Assembly: GCF_019457615.1 (NCBI RefSeq)
Contig: NZ_CP080414.1
Coordinates: 2,168,501-2,232,500 of the forward strand
Length of the DNA stretch: 64,000 bases
Source: Shewanella zhangzhouensis
Lineage (GTDB): Bacteria > Pseudomonadota > Gammaproteobacteria > Enterobacterales > Shewanellaceae
Direction: 5' to 3'
This document shows, one piece after another, positions 26,349 through 35,529 of the stretch. The notes beneath the pieces were generated by a model. The model was not told the origin of the DNA and ran no database searches. It saw nothing but the letters and a program-made list of their open reading frames with translations. Each line of letters starts with the position of its first letter. Within the stretch, counting starts at the first letter, position 1. The position numbers were made by a program, and so were the translations under genes.

Positions 26349-27965
26349 TTGAAGTCTATTGGTTTGAATCGGTTCACGTTTTTTGTCGCCCTGTATTACG
26401 CAGCGATCCTGAATATTCCCCTATATCTCAGGGCGGCAGAAGGGCTTAAGTCATTGTCACACATCGATTGGTTATTTGTAGCCAGTTTACCCGTGCTGCT
26501 GACATCCTTATTGGCACTCATCTTCTCGCTTTTCAGTGTTAAGTACCTTGTAAAACCCTTTTTTGTCCTGCTGACGTTGGTTTCAGCGTTGGTTGTCTTT
26601 GGCATGTACAAATACGGCATCGTGTTTGACCGTGCCATGATGGAAAACATCTTTGAGACTCACAGCGCCGAAGCCTTCATGTATCTCAATGCTGAGTCCG
26701 TGGTTGGCTTTTTGCTGCTTGGGATACTGCCGGCGTTTTTTATTGCCAAAGTCAAAATTGAATATCGCGTCTGGTGGAAAGAGCTGCTGGTAAAGCTTGG
26801 CTTTATGCTGGGAATGGTATCGGTAGCTGGTGGTGTTCTTGCTGGCTACTATCAGGACTATGTTGCCTTTGGACGCAACAATGACGAAATAAAACAACTG
26901 GTTGTGCCTACTTACTACATTGGTGCCGCGGCCAAGTACGTGAATCAGCGTTACATTGAAACGCCGCTGGAATATCAGCCGCTGGGGACAGATGCCAGCA
27001 ATCAAACCCCGGACCGCAACCATAAACCCTTGTTGACTGTCTTGTTGGTCGGGGAAACCGCTCGTTCAATGAATTATCAGTACTATGGCTATCAAAAAGA
27101 CACCAACGTGTTTACCAAGCCCCATAATCCTATAGTGCTGAATGCAACCATTTCATGTGGTACAGCAACGGCGCAATCCTTACCCTGTATGTTTTCCAGA
27201 ATGGGCAGGGAAGAATACGATGCGAGAAAAGCCCGAGCCCAGGACTCGGTAATCGATGTACTGGATCACGCCGGTGTTGCCGTGCAGTGGCTTGATAATG
27301 ACAGTGGTTGCAAGGGCGTTTGTGACAGAGTTGCCAATGAAATGATAAAGCTGGACGAGGACCCGGCGCTCTGTGATGGCGAGTCTTGTCTGGATCAAAT
27401 TCTGTTGAATCGTCTCGATACCATACTGGCGAGCCCCATTGAAAAAGACACCCTTTTGGTGCTGCATATTATGGGAAGCCACGGACCCACTTACTTCCAG
27501 CGCTATCCGGACGAACACAAAGCCTTTACACCAGATTGCCCCCGCAGTGACATTCAAAACTGCAGTAACGAGGCGCTGGTGAATACTTACGACAACACCA
27601 TCCGCTACAGTGACTACATCATGGCGGAGGTGATTAAGCGGCTGAAACAGCAAGAGTCGCACGCCGATACCGCACTGATGTATATTTCGGATCATGGTGA
27701 GTCTCTGGGGGAAAAGGGCTTGTATCTTCACGGCGCGCCCTATGCATTTGCGCCCATCGAGCAAATCAGTGTGCCCTGGCTCTTATGGCTATCTGACGGT
27801 TTTAGAGATGAAAATCGCCTGGATGAAAGCTGTTTAAGAAGCTTGCAGGGCGATTGGTCCCATGACAATCTGTTTGATAGCTTGTTAGGCTGGATGAATA
27901 TTCACACCAGTGTGTATCGCAAGGAGCAGGACATTTTCAGTCGTTGTCGACTCCCTGCGGTGTAA
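26349..27965 (+). CDS. eptA: Phosphoethanolamine-lipid A transferase (EptA/MCR family)
   Basis: Inner-membrane enzyme that adds phosphoethanolamine to lipid A. Five N-terminal transmembrane helices precede a periplasmic sulfatase-fold domain. The nucleophile is Thr237 in VGETARSMNY. The zinc-site regions MGSHGPTYFQRYP and YISDHGESLGE and six or more cysteines follow. The start is a TTG at 26349 behind a GGGGGA element. Related Shewanella enzymes belong to the clade from which some mobile mcr genes derive; no mobile context is seen here, so this looks intrinsic. Confidence 0.9.
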   Translation: MKSIGLNRFTFFVALYYAAILNIPLYLRAAEGLKSLSHIDWLFVASLPVLLTSLLALIFSLFSVKYLVKPFFVLLTLVSALVVFGMYKYGIVFDRAMMENIFETHSAEAFMYLNAESVVGFLLLGILPAFFIAKVKIEYRVWWKELLVKLGFMLGMVSVAGGVLAGYYQDYVAFGRNNDEIKQLVVPTYYIGAAAKYVNQRYIETPLEYQPLGTDASNQTPDRNHKPLLTVLLVGETARSMNYQYYGYQKDTNVFTKPHNPIVLNATISCGTATAQSLPCMFSRMGREEYDARKARAQDSVIDVLDHAGVAVQWLDNDSGCKGVCDRVANEMIKLDEDPALCDGESCLDQILLNRLDTILASPIEKDTLLVLHIMGSHGPTYFQRYPDEHKAFTPDCPRSDIQNCSNEALVNTYDNTIRYSDYIMAEVIKRLKQQESHADTALMYISDHGESLGEKGLYLHGAPYAFAPIEQISVPWLLWLSDGFRDENRLDESCLRSLQGDWSHDNLFDSLLGWMNIHTSVYRKEQDIFSRCRLPAV

Positions 27966-28051
27966 TAAGCGCAAGCAACACAAACTAAACCCAGAATCAG
28001 GCAAGCCCCGTGGTCTTTGAGCCACGGGCAGTTAAGGATGAAGCATTTGCC

Positions 28052-29077
28052 ATGACACTCGCAGCTCACAAAGCCAAAGAAAAAGATGAGTCGGCCGGGA
28101 TATTGAGAAAGGCCGTGCCACAAATGTCGGCACTCGGCATTCCTGTAACACCTGACAACTACGCCGTCTGGTATGCCTACTATCAGGGCGCAGACCTGGC
28201 GCTTGTCAGGGCTATCAACGGCCTGATGGAAAATCAGGTACCTTTTTCAGCGGAAGTCTGCAGGGGACTCTACAGCAGCTTTATCCAGAACAATGCACCT
28301 GAAGTATTGGAAAACGTGCACCTCGAAACTCAGCTGCTCATCAATGGGCTGCTGAGCAAAATCAGTTTGCTGACGTCTGGCTCTGAGACGTTTCAGCTCG
28401 CCATCGAAAGTTTTGGCCACCAATTGCGGCTTCCTCAGGAAGCCGATTCCCTGCATCGATTGGTTGAGGGTGTGTTGGTTGAAGTGGACAAGGTGGTTAG
28501 CGAAAACGCCGATATACACTCAAGCCTTAAGTCGATGGATCAGGAGCTCAATCATCTGCGAGCAGAGATAAGCGAGTTGTCGGTGATATCTCTTACAGAT
28601 AAGTTAACCGGGCTAAATAACCGACGGGCATTTGAATCGCGTATGGCGCAGGAGTTTTTACCGTCAACGCCGAAATGTTCACTGCTGGTTATCGATATCG
28701 ATCACTTCAAGCAGTTTAACGACACCTGGGGTCACAACGCCGGAGACAAGGTGTTGGTGTATGTGGCGCAGAATCTGAAACAGGCTGTTAAGGGGGAGGA
28801 TTTGGTTGCTCGCTACGGTGGTGAAGAATTTGTCATCGTGCTAAAGGATACCAGCGCCGCCGATGCTGCCAATATTGCCGAAAAGCTGCGCGAACGTATC
28901 GCCAACAAAAAATTGACCTTGAAAAAAGATAATCTGGATTTGGGCAAAGTCACCGTATCCATTGGGGTCGCCAAGGCCGAAGCCAATGAAACCCCGGAGC
29001 AGTTTTTTGACCGGGCGGACAGTGCGCTATATCGCGCCAAGGGCAGTGGCCGGAACCGGGTTTGCCTTGCTGAATAG
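28052..29077 (+). CDS. Diguanylate cyclase (GGDEF domain)
   Basis: Makes cyclic-di-GMP from two GTP. About 341 residues. The helical N-terminal sensor-like region contains GIPVTPDNYAVWYAYYQGAD and later a coiled-coil stretch (SLKSMDQELNHLRAEIS). The GGDEF domain starts near DKLTGLNNRRAFESR and has an intact active site, RYGGEEFVIVL. The product-inhibition I-site reads KGED instead of RxxD, so feedback control is probably lost. A GTG at 28010 would add 14 residues; I prefer ATG 28052 but the start is uncertain. Confidence 0.88.
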   Translation: MTLAAHKAKEKDESAGILRKAVPQMSALGIPVTPDNYAVWYAYYQGADLALVRAINGLMENQVPFSAEVCRGLYSSFIQNNAPEVLENVHLETQLLINGLLSKISLLTSGSETFQLAIESFGHQLRLPQEADSLHRLVEGVLVEVDKVVSENADIHSSLKSMDQELNHLRAEISELSVISLTDKLTGLNNRRAFESRMAQEFLPSTPKCSLLVIDIDHFKQFNDTWGHNAGDKVLVYVAQNLKQAVKGEDLVARYGGEEFVIVLKDTSAADAANIAEKLRERIANKKLTLKKDNLDLGKVTVSIGVAKAEANETPEQFFDRADSALYRAKGSGRNRVCLAE

Positions 29078-29133
29078 CGACCGTTATTGGTCGCTGGTCG
29101 TTTCCCTTTATTTCAGATGGCGGTTTTCAGCAG

Positions 29134-31869
29134 TCAGGTTGCAGGCGCATCGCTTTGTGCACCGCTCTGGAGTGAGATTGCCTTAAGATCCATATGCATC
29201 TTTATCAGGTGCTCTTCCATATCAAAAGTCACTGTAAAACCCAGGGTGCGTGCCAGATTCGCCATGTTACGGTTTTCAATCATGGTAAAGCCTGTCAGCA
29301 CCGGGGTTTCATTGGCCTGATAGTAGCGGATAAGCTTTTCCAGCAATAATTTACCGAGGCCCAGTCCCTGGTGATCGCTTCTCACCGCCATGGCAAATTC
29401 GGCTTCCGTATTATCGGGGTCAATCGATGCCCGCACCGCGCCCAGGGTGTAATCCTCGCCATTCGAGTCCTTGGCCGTGGCAATAAAGGCCATCTCCCTC
29501 GCGTAATCGATTTGGGTCAGCACCGCCATTTCTTCGTGGGTCATGCGCTGACGGGCTCCAAAATAGCGCTTATACCTGTCTTCATCTGTCAGCGAATTAT
29601 CGAAGGCGAGGTGTTTGGGCTCGTCCTCAGGGAGGATGGGCCTTAGCATCACTTGAATACCGTTGCGCAGCACAGCCTGCTCTTCGAGCTCCTTGGGATA
29701 GGGCATGATGGCGAGGCGATTGCTGTTATCGCTGCACTTCGGATCGAGCCTCAGATTAATATCCAGCAGGGTTATCTTGTCACCGGCTGCCAGCACGGGG
29801 TTGAGATCAAGTGCCTGAATTTGCGGGCAATCAATCACCAGGTGGCTGAGCTGGGTTAGCATCAGACACAGGGCGTGCATGTCGAGGCCCTGTGGCAGGT
29901 GGCGGTCCCGCAACTTACCCGTCTTTAACGCCTGAATCACCATATAGCGCGCCAGTGCCATATTGAGCGGGGGCAGGGCAACGGCGGCATCCCGGGTGGG
30001 TTGCCATTCTGAGCCGCCTTCACCCAAACAAATGGCCGGCCCGAACACCGGGTCACTTATCACGGCAAGGCGAAGCTCCTGGGCCCCTGCGGTCAGTGCC
30101 ATCCGCTGCACTATCAGGCCTTCAATTTTCGCCTCAGGGTTGGACTGATGCACCCGCTGCATCATCGCCAACGCGGCATGATGGATTTCATCCGCACTGG
30201 TAAGGTTCAAGGTCACTCCATACACATCGGATTTATGCAGAATATCCGGCGATTGTATTTTCAGGGCTATCGGATAACCCACACGTTCGGCGATATCTGC
30301 GGCCTCGGCGGCATCTTTGGCAAACCAGGTATCTATGGTATTGAGGCCATAAGCGCCCAAAATGGCACTGGCATCGTGGGTTTCCAGTACGGTTTTGCCC
30401 CTGGCGAGGGCGGCCTGAATCACTTCACGGGCTTTCCCGGCATCGTGGGGCACCTTGTCGGTAATGGACTGTGGCACTTCCTGGAGCAGTTTTTGGTTAC
30501 GGCGGTATTCCACCATGTGCATAAAGGCACCTACGGCCCCTTCTGGCGTCCGGTAGGTGGCCACACCGGCCTTGGTAAAGCGTTTTCTGGCTTTGTAGGC
30601 CGAGTTTTCACCGCTCCAGTTGGTTAAGATGTTCAGTTTTCCGCGATGAGGGTGCTTTTTAATGGCGTCCGCAACAGCCTCGGCAATCAATTCGCTTTCG
30701 CCCAGTGCCGATGGTGAGTGCAGCACCAAGATGGCGTCTGCATCATCACTGTCCATCAGGATATTCAGCGCTTCCACATAACGCTTGGCATCGGCATCAC
30801 CTATGATGTCGATGGGGTTTTGCGCCGACCAGGTCTTGGGCAGCACGGCATCGAGTTTTCGGCAGGTTTCCTCAGACAGCTCAGCAAGCTTGCCCCCCCG
30901 ACTGATAAGCTCATCCACCGCAAGCACTGCAGGACCGCCGCCATTACTGATGATCCCAAGGCGCTCACCTTTAAGATCGTTACCATGGTTGAGGCTTTCC
31001 AGTGCTGCGAACATCTCAACCAGGTCATTCACCCTCAGCATACCGGCGCGCCTGAACGCGGCCTCGTATACGGCATCACTGCCACTGACCCCACCGGTAT
31101 GCAGTTTGGCGGCCCGGGCCCCTTCCTGGCTGCGACCGGATTTAATCACCAGTATGGGCTTATTACGGGCGGCAGCTCGCGCAGCCGAAAGAAAGTGACG
31201 CTTTTCATTGATGGCGTCCATGTAGAGCATGATGGCGCTGGTACGGCCATCGCGGCCAAGAAAGTCCAACAGTTCGTCAAAGTCGATGTCGGTAGCGTCG
31301 CCCAGTGAAATAAACGATGAAAAGCCGATGCCTTTGTTATTGGCCCAGTCCAGTACCGTGGTGCATACGGCGGCAGACTGGCTGACAAAGGCTATTTTTC
31401 CGGGCTGCGCGGAAGTATGGGCCAGGCTGGCATTGAGCCCGAGATTGGGCAGCATCATGCCTAAACTGTTGGGGCCCAGAATTCGCATGCCATAGCGTTT
31501 GGCGTTGGTAAGGGTGGTGGCGAGCAGCGACTGTCCCTCCGTATCCAATTCATTTGCCATCCCCGACGCCATAATAATGGCGACTTTGCAGCCAAACTGA
31601 GCGAGGGTTTCCACTATTCCCGGCACACGACTGGCGCGGGTACAGATGATGGCAAGGTCAGGCTTTATGGGCAGCGCTTCTATGCTTGGATAGGCAAGCA
31701 CGCCCATCACCGCCTGGTACTTGGGAGTGACCGGCATGATGGGGCCTGAGAAACCGCCCGCAAGCAGATTTTTCATCACCACATTACCGGCGCGCCTTGG
31801 CCCATTGGAGGCACCGATAATGGCGATTGACGAAGGTTTGAACAGGGTATTGAGGGTGCGCTGACTCAT
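29134..31869 (-). CDS. patZ: Protein lysine acetyltransferase Pat/PatZ (acyl-CoA synthetase-like with GNAT domain)
   Basis: A 911-residue protein with the PatZ/Pka layout. There is a CoA-binding Rossmann domain (SIAIIGASNGPRRAGN), then succinyl-CoA-ligase-like domains (MASGMANE, SQSAAVC, ISNGGGPAVLAVDEL). An ATP-grasp region (GYPIALKIQSPDILHKSDV) and a C-terminal GNAT acetyltransferase (MAVRSDHQGLGLGKLLLEKL, about residues 845-865) follow. PatZ-type enzymes acetylate and inactivate acetyl-CoA synthetase and other metabolic enzymes. Monocistronic; convergent with the cyclase gene. Confidence 0.92.
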   Translation of the reverse strand: MSQRTLNTLFKPSSIAIIGASNGPRRAGNVVMKNLLAGGFSGPIMPVTPKYQAVMGVLAYPSIEALPIKPDLAIICTRASRVPGIVETLAQFGCKVAIIMASGMANELDTEGQSLLATTLTNAKRYGMRILGPNSLGMMLPNLGLNASLAHTSAQPGKIAFVSQSAAVCTTVLDWANNKGIGFSSFISLGDATDIDFDELLDFLGRDGRTSAIMLYMDAINEKRHFLSAARAAARNKPILVIKSGRSQEGARAAKLHTGGVSGSDAVYEAAFRRAGMLRVNDLVEMFAALESLNHGNDLKGERLGIISNGGGPAVLAVDELISRGGKLAELSEETCRKLDAVLPKTWSAQNPIDIIGDADAKRYVEALNILMDSDDADAILVLHSPSALGESELIAEAVADAIKKHPHRGKLNILTNWSGENSAYKARKRFTKAGVATYRTPEGAVGAFMHMVEYRRNQKLLQEVPQSITDKVPHDAGKAREVIQAALARGKTVLETHDASAILGAYGLNTIDTWFAKDAAEAADIAERVGYPIALKIQSPDILHKSDVYGVTLNLTSADEIHHAALAMMQRVHQSNPEAKIEGLIVQRMALTAGAQELRLAVISDPVFGPAICLGEGGSEWQPTRDAAVALPPLNMALARYMVIQALKTGKLRDRHLPQGLDMHALCLMLTQLSHLVIDCPQIQALDLNPVLAAGDKITLLDINLRLDPKCSDNSNRLAIMPYPKELEEQAVLRNGIQVMLRPILPEDEPKHLAFDNSLTDEDRYKRYFGARQRMTHEEMAVLTQIDYAREMAFIATAKDSNGEDYTLGAVRASIDPDNTEAEFAMAVRSDHQGLGLGKLLLEKLIRYYQANETPVLTGFTMIENRNMANLARTLGFTVTFDMEEHLIKMHMDLKAISLQSGAQSDAPAT

Positions 31870-32048
31870 GAAGACTCCATCCTTTGACGCATAGGAAACA
31901 GTCTACATGAAGCACAGACAGGCATCACTTGAGAAATATCATGAATTTATAATGTTAATACGAATTATTGGCCGAATCCCGAGCGCGATAGTAAGGGGAA
32001 TAAGCCGCAGGGGAGTGGTTGCCAGGAAAGAGCAGAAATAACAGGCAC

Positions 32049-32072
32049 AAAAAAACCTGCTAATGCAGGTTT
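32049..32072 (-). terminator. Terminator after tRNA-Val (minus strand)
   Basis: AACCTGC (32054-32060), loop, GCAGGTT (32065-32071); the adjacent A-run gives the U-tract on the minus strand. It lies right after the 3' end of tRNA-Val. Confidence 0.85.
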
Positions 32073-32075
32073 GAA

Positions 32076-32152
32076 TGGTGCGCTCTAGTGGATTCGAACC
32101 ACCGACCCCCACCATGTCAAGGTGGTGCTCTAACCAACTGAGCTAAGAGCGC
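32076..32152 (-). tRNA. tRNA-Val (anticodon GAC)
   Basis: Complete minus-strand cloverleaf. The acceptor GCGCTCT pairs with AGAGCGC, the anticodon stem is CCACC/GGTGG with loop TTGACAT, the T loop is TTCGAAT, and CCA is encoded. Five bases upstream lies the 3' half of a second valine tRNA gene, so this was originally a tandem pair. Confidence 0.95.
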
Positions 32153-32156
32153 TTTT

Positions 32157-32202
32157 TGGTACACCCGAGTGGACTCGAACCACCGACCCCTACCATGTCA
32201 AG
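32157..32202 (-). other. 3' half of a second tRNA-Val: island attachment-site remnant
   Basis: Reading the minus strand, 32202-32157 carries the anticodon loop CTTGACATGG, T arm GGTGGTTCGAGTCCACT, acceptor 3' strand CGGGTGT and CCA of a valine tRNA. It nearly repeats the intact tRNA-Val beside it. The match stops abruptly at 32202 in the anticodon stem and no 5' half follows. This is what remains when an element recombines into the anticodon region of a tRNA gene; the rebuilt full tRNA should lie at the other island end. An intact second gene is ruled out. Confidence 0.82.
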
Positions 32203-32410
32203 ACGTTAATCATCGAGCTCTGCAATTTCTGCAACCATATGTTCTTTATATTATATTGATGTTTTTTAAACAATTAAAACCCACAACTATCTTTTTCGTT
32301 TAATCGTTTTACTGGATTTATTCTAAAACTGGTGTAGTTTTGGTCACAAAACAGGCACATTCTGTAAATGTCAAAATTGACCACTACCCCAACATGTGCG
32401 GCGGTATTTG

Positions 32411-32992
32411 ATGAATGAACAGGCAGAATTCATAAAACGCGAAATGGCCAAATTGCTCGCCGATGTTAAGTTTGAACGGGTGCCTTTCCATCGGGTAACG
32501 CTCGATAAATCAGTACTGCTATTTGTCGAAAACTTTAACTTGTTTAGTACGCTAAAACCCAGTTCAGACGATGCGTCTGAACCATCTGCCACCATCATGC
32601 TTGATGCCTACCAAGCCCCCATTTTGGTGTGCAAAACCGCGACTGGACACTACCGGTTGGTTTCCGGATTACTGACATTTCACAAGCTGTGTAAGATGAA
32701 ATTCGGTCTCAAAGATGACTCAATTATCCCCTGTTTTGTCCTGCCTAGAAGGCCCAAATCTCTGGTATTAAGGATTCTTCTACTTAATGATGTTGTTAGG
32801 CCATTGTTGAAACAGTTTGTTGATGTCAATGGCAGTACGGTCACCGAATCACTGCATGCCTGGTTCACAAATGATGAGCAACCATCGGTATTTCAATCGC
32901 CCGAATGGCAAATAATGTTCCCAGAGATCCGCAGTAAAACTGAGTTGTGCAAATGGTTACATATCAGTACAAAAACGGTGAAATTACGATGA
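32411..32992 (+). CDS. ParB-fold-like small protein of the recombinase module
   Basis: About 193 residues. Near residues 70-100 the segment APILVCKTATGHYRLVSGLL resembles the core of ParB/Srx-type domains (strand, Gly-x-Tyr-x-Leu-Val, then a Gly before a helix). The C-terminus ELCKWLHISTKTVKLR looks like a helix-turn-helix end. The stop overlaps the next start as ATGA, so it is translationally coupled to the recombinase-like gene. Probably a DNA-binding accessory factor; the ParB likeness is by eye. ATG 32411 or a GTG at 32396 could start it. Confidence 0.6.
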   Translation: MNEQAEFIKREMAKLLADVKFERVPFHRVTLDKSVLLFVENFNLFSTLKPSSDDASEPSATIMLDAYQAPILVCKTATGHYRLVSGLLTFHKLCKMKFGLKDDSIIPCFVLPRRPKSLVLRILLLNDVVRPLLKQFVDVNGSTVTESLHAWFTNDEQPSVFQSPEWQIMFPEIRSKTELCKWLHISTKTVKLR

Positions 32993-35529
32993 CATCACTA
33001 AAAATTAACGTCGTAAATCATCTTCGTCTGTACTGTTTGCAGCTGAATATTGGCATTGATGAAGAAGAGATACTGGCTGATCTCGATGATTTTCTCGAGC
33101 GTATTGAAGCTCCGGATGACCTTGCTGGTCTCCATCAAGTGATAGGTCTTATTTCTCGGGTGAGTGGGGTAGCTGAAGACCTTGCCCAGTTCATTAGACA
33201 AGAACTTTACTTAGCAACTTATATCTATGATGCCTTGCACAGCAAAGCGATTTCCCTAGATGATCCGGTATTAAAAAAAGAGTTCTATCGGAAAAGTAAA
33301 CGCGCCAATTGGTGCAGTGAACGGCCGTTCTACACCCTGCTTCTAGAGGGTGCGACTTACAAGTCGGAACCCACATCTTTTGCACTGTTAGCTGCATTCA
33401 TCAAACAGTATTTTGCTACGATTGATACGCTGAATGACCCTGATTTAGCCACAGAAACTTCGACGCGAGCAGAAGACGCCTGCCGCAGTTTGCGCCTGAT
33501 TTTGAAACCTAATAATAATCTGTTCGCTAGAGTTAGCTACGAATTTATTACATCACACGAAGACGATCCTGCATCCATAGCGGCTAAGCTGGATGTATTT
33601 TTCATTAAAGCAAAAAGCCAAAATGTGGACCCTATAATACTGGGATACATACGCTGTCTACGTCATTTTTTCCACAATGATTGGAAGCCCTCAAAAAGCT
33701 ATATCCGTGGAAATAGTGATGGTGATCGAACACCTAAACGTTACCAAGACCCCAATGTAGCACCCGTAGTTGGAGCAGCAGATGATTTGGGCGTGTTGAC
33801 GCCTAAAACGCGGCTTTTCCCAGATAGAGAAGGCCTTGATGAGGACGACCTTTACCCATCGCAATCATTCGTGATGACCAATAGAAACTTGACTGAAAAG
33901 AGGAAAAAAACCGATCTGTTGGCGACTGAAATAGCGTTCAATTCGTCAGTAAAATTACGTTCAGAAATCGATGTAACCAGCAGCATTAGACGCTCTCATA
34001 ACATGGGTATACAAGATACCCAATTGTTGATGCCGGCAGAGTTACATATTCTAGTACATAAGTTGCTCGCGTATGGTAATCGCGCGCAGACTCGCCAGAT
34101 TGCAATCGTCGCATGGGTCATGTTACTCCTTAGTAAAACTGTTTCGGAGGTGATGAACCTTGTTGTATTTTGTGACAGTTCTCCCATCAAACAAGGCCTG
34201 TATATTGATAAAAATAACGACGGGTGGTGGAGTTTTCACGTTCACCAATCAGCGAAGTCGCGTTTGAATCAATCGGGTCTCAGGCAGACGATAGAGACTT
34301 CATTCACTCCTTGCCCAAGCTTCTTAGTCGAGTTAATTGTCACTCATAAATGTGGACAATTGACCGGCAGTCTAGTTGACCAAACAGAAATGAAACAGTT
34401 AGAAGCTCAACTGGTAAAGAAGCTAAAAAAGCTTTCAGATCGACATGGCGCAGGGCGTTTTAGTATGAGAAGGCTAACAAACTTTGTCAGCTGTTATATC
34501 AATTCTACAGGGGTGATAGACCCCATTTATATTGATTTTAGCTATGCCGTTAATTTGTATACAACGCGCGTGGCTCGTAGCTATGCCTGTGTTGATATGT
34601 CCAGTCGCCTTCACCAACTTCACAGACTTTGGCTCGATGTCGAGATGGGCTGCAAATTATACAGTGGCAAGGAACTGCCGGTGAGTTTATTTGAATTAAA
34701 AAATCGGCAATGCAAAGAGAATTATGTGGGGTCATCCTTCACCCCATCGAAAACATCCGTTCAGCAGTTGATCCAATTGTCTGTCACCCGCCTCAACGAA
34801 TTAACTCCCACATATCGGCATCGATTAGATGAAATCACTGCCTACCATAACGCATTTACAGCCTATACGGTGTGGATGTTGTTGTTCGGAACTGGCTACC
34901 GCGCGGCCTGGAATCCATTACCGACTTTGGCATTATTTCTGCCATCTCTCAATTTAATGGGGATAAGTGACAAAGATGATTCCGATTTTACACACTCAAG
35001 GATCGTTGCAGTCCCGACGGTATTGACTGCGCAGCTGAATGAGTACCGACGCCATCTTGGATGCTTACGAGGACTAATACGTATTTTGATGCCGGGACTA
35101 AGTAATAACCTAGACTCGATTGTAGATGTCGACCAAGAAGTGTTGGGTTATGGACATTCACAAGCGTCTCAATGGTATAGAACAGTCAGACATTCACGTC
35201 ACCAGCATGGGCCGTTTTTCGTGTTCCAGACTCAGAAATCTGGCATCGTCGCAAAGAGCTTGTCGCCATCACAACTCGTGGGCATGTACGAAGGAGAGAT
35301 AAATTTTCCTGCTAATGCGGGGCGCCATTGGTTGAAGAGTCGCTTGTTGGAAATGAATGTTGCATCAGAGCTTATCAATTTCCAGATGGGTCATTGGCAA
35401 GCCGGTGAAGTGCCGCTCGGGCATTATTCAGCGTTAAGTCACCTGGATGCCATCAATGAGTTAATACCCACTCTAGACCATCTGTTCAGGGAGGTAGGAT
35501 GGCAGTTTGTAAAATCCGCACTTTCATAA
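32989..35529 (+). CDS. Large tyrosine-recombinase-like protein, 846 aa
   Basis: Probably one of two recombinases that move the island. The C-terminal 220 residues carry a degenerate tyrosine-recombinase active site: Arg638 in GTGYRAAW, Arg779-His780 in NAGRHWLKSRL (the usual HxLRH, with Asn in place of the first His), His802 in FQMGHWQAG, and Tyr813 in LGHYSALS as the candidate nucleophile. The first 600 residues show no domain I know. Starts with ATG inside the upstream gene's stop and overlaps the next gene by 31 bases. About twice the usual integrase length. Confidence 0.72.
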   Translation: MTSLKINVVNHLRLYCLQLNIGIDEEEILADLDDFLERIEAPDDLAGLHQVIGLISRVSGVAEDLAQFIRQELYLATYIYDALHSKAISLDDPVLKKEFYRKSKRANWCSERPFYTLLLEGATYKSEPTSFALLAAFIKQYFATIDTLNDPDLATETSTRAEDACRSLRLILKPNNNLFARVSYEFITSHEDDPASIAAKLDVFFIKAKSQNVDPIILGYIRCLRHFFHNDWKPSKSYIRGNSDGDRTPKRYQDPNVAPVVGAADDLGVLTPKTRLFPDREGLDEDDLYPSQSFVMTNRNLTEKRKKTDLLATEIAFNSSVKLRSEIDVTSSIRRSHNMGIQDTQLLMPAELHILVHKLLAYGNRAQTRQIAIVAWVMLLLSKTVSEVMNLVVFCDSSPIKQGLYIDKNNDGWWSFHVHQSAKSRLNQSGLRQTIETSFTPCPSFLVELIVTHKCGQLTGSLVDQTEMKQLEAQLVKKLKKLSDRHGAGRFSMRRLTNFVSCYINSTGVIDPIYIDFSYAVNLYTTRVARSYACVDMSSRLHQLHRLWLDVEMGCKLYSGKELPVSLFELKNRQCKENYVGSSFTPSKTSVQQLIQLSVTRLNELTPTYRHRLDEITAYHNAFTAYTVWMLLFGTGYRAAWNPLPTLALFLPSLNLMGISDKDDSDFTHSRIVAVPTVLTAQLNEYRRHLGCLRGLIRILMPGLSNNLDSIVDVDQEVLGYGHSQASQWYRTVRHSRHQHGPFFVFQTQKSGIVAKSLSPSQLVGMYEGEINFPANAGRHWLKSRLLEMNVASELINFQMGHWQAGEVPLGHYSALSHLDAINELIPTLDHLFREVGWQFVKSALS

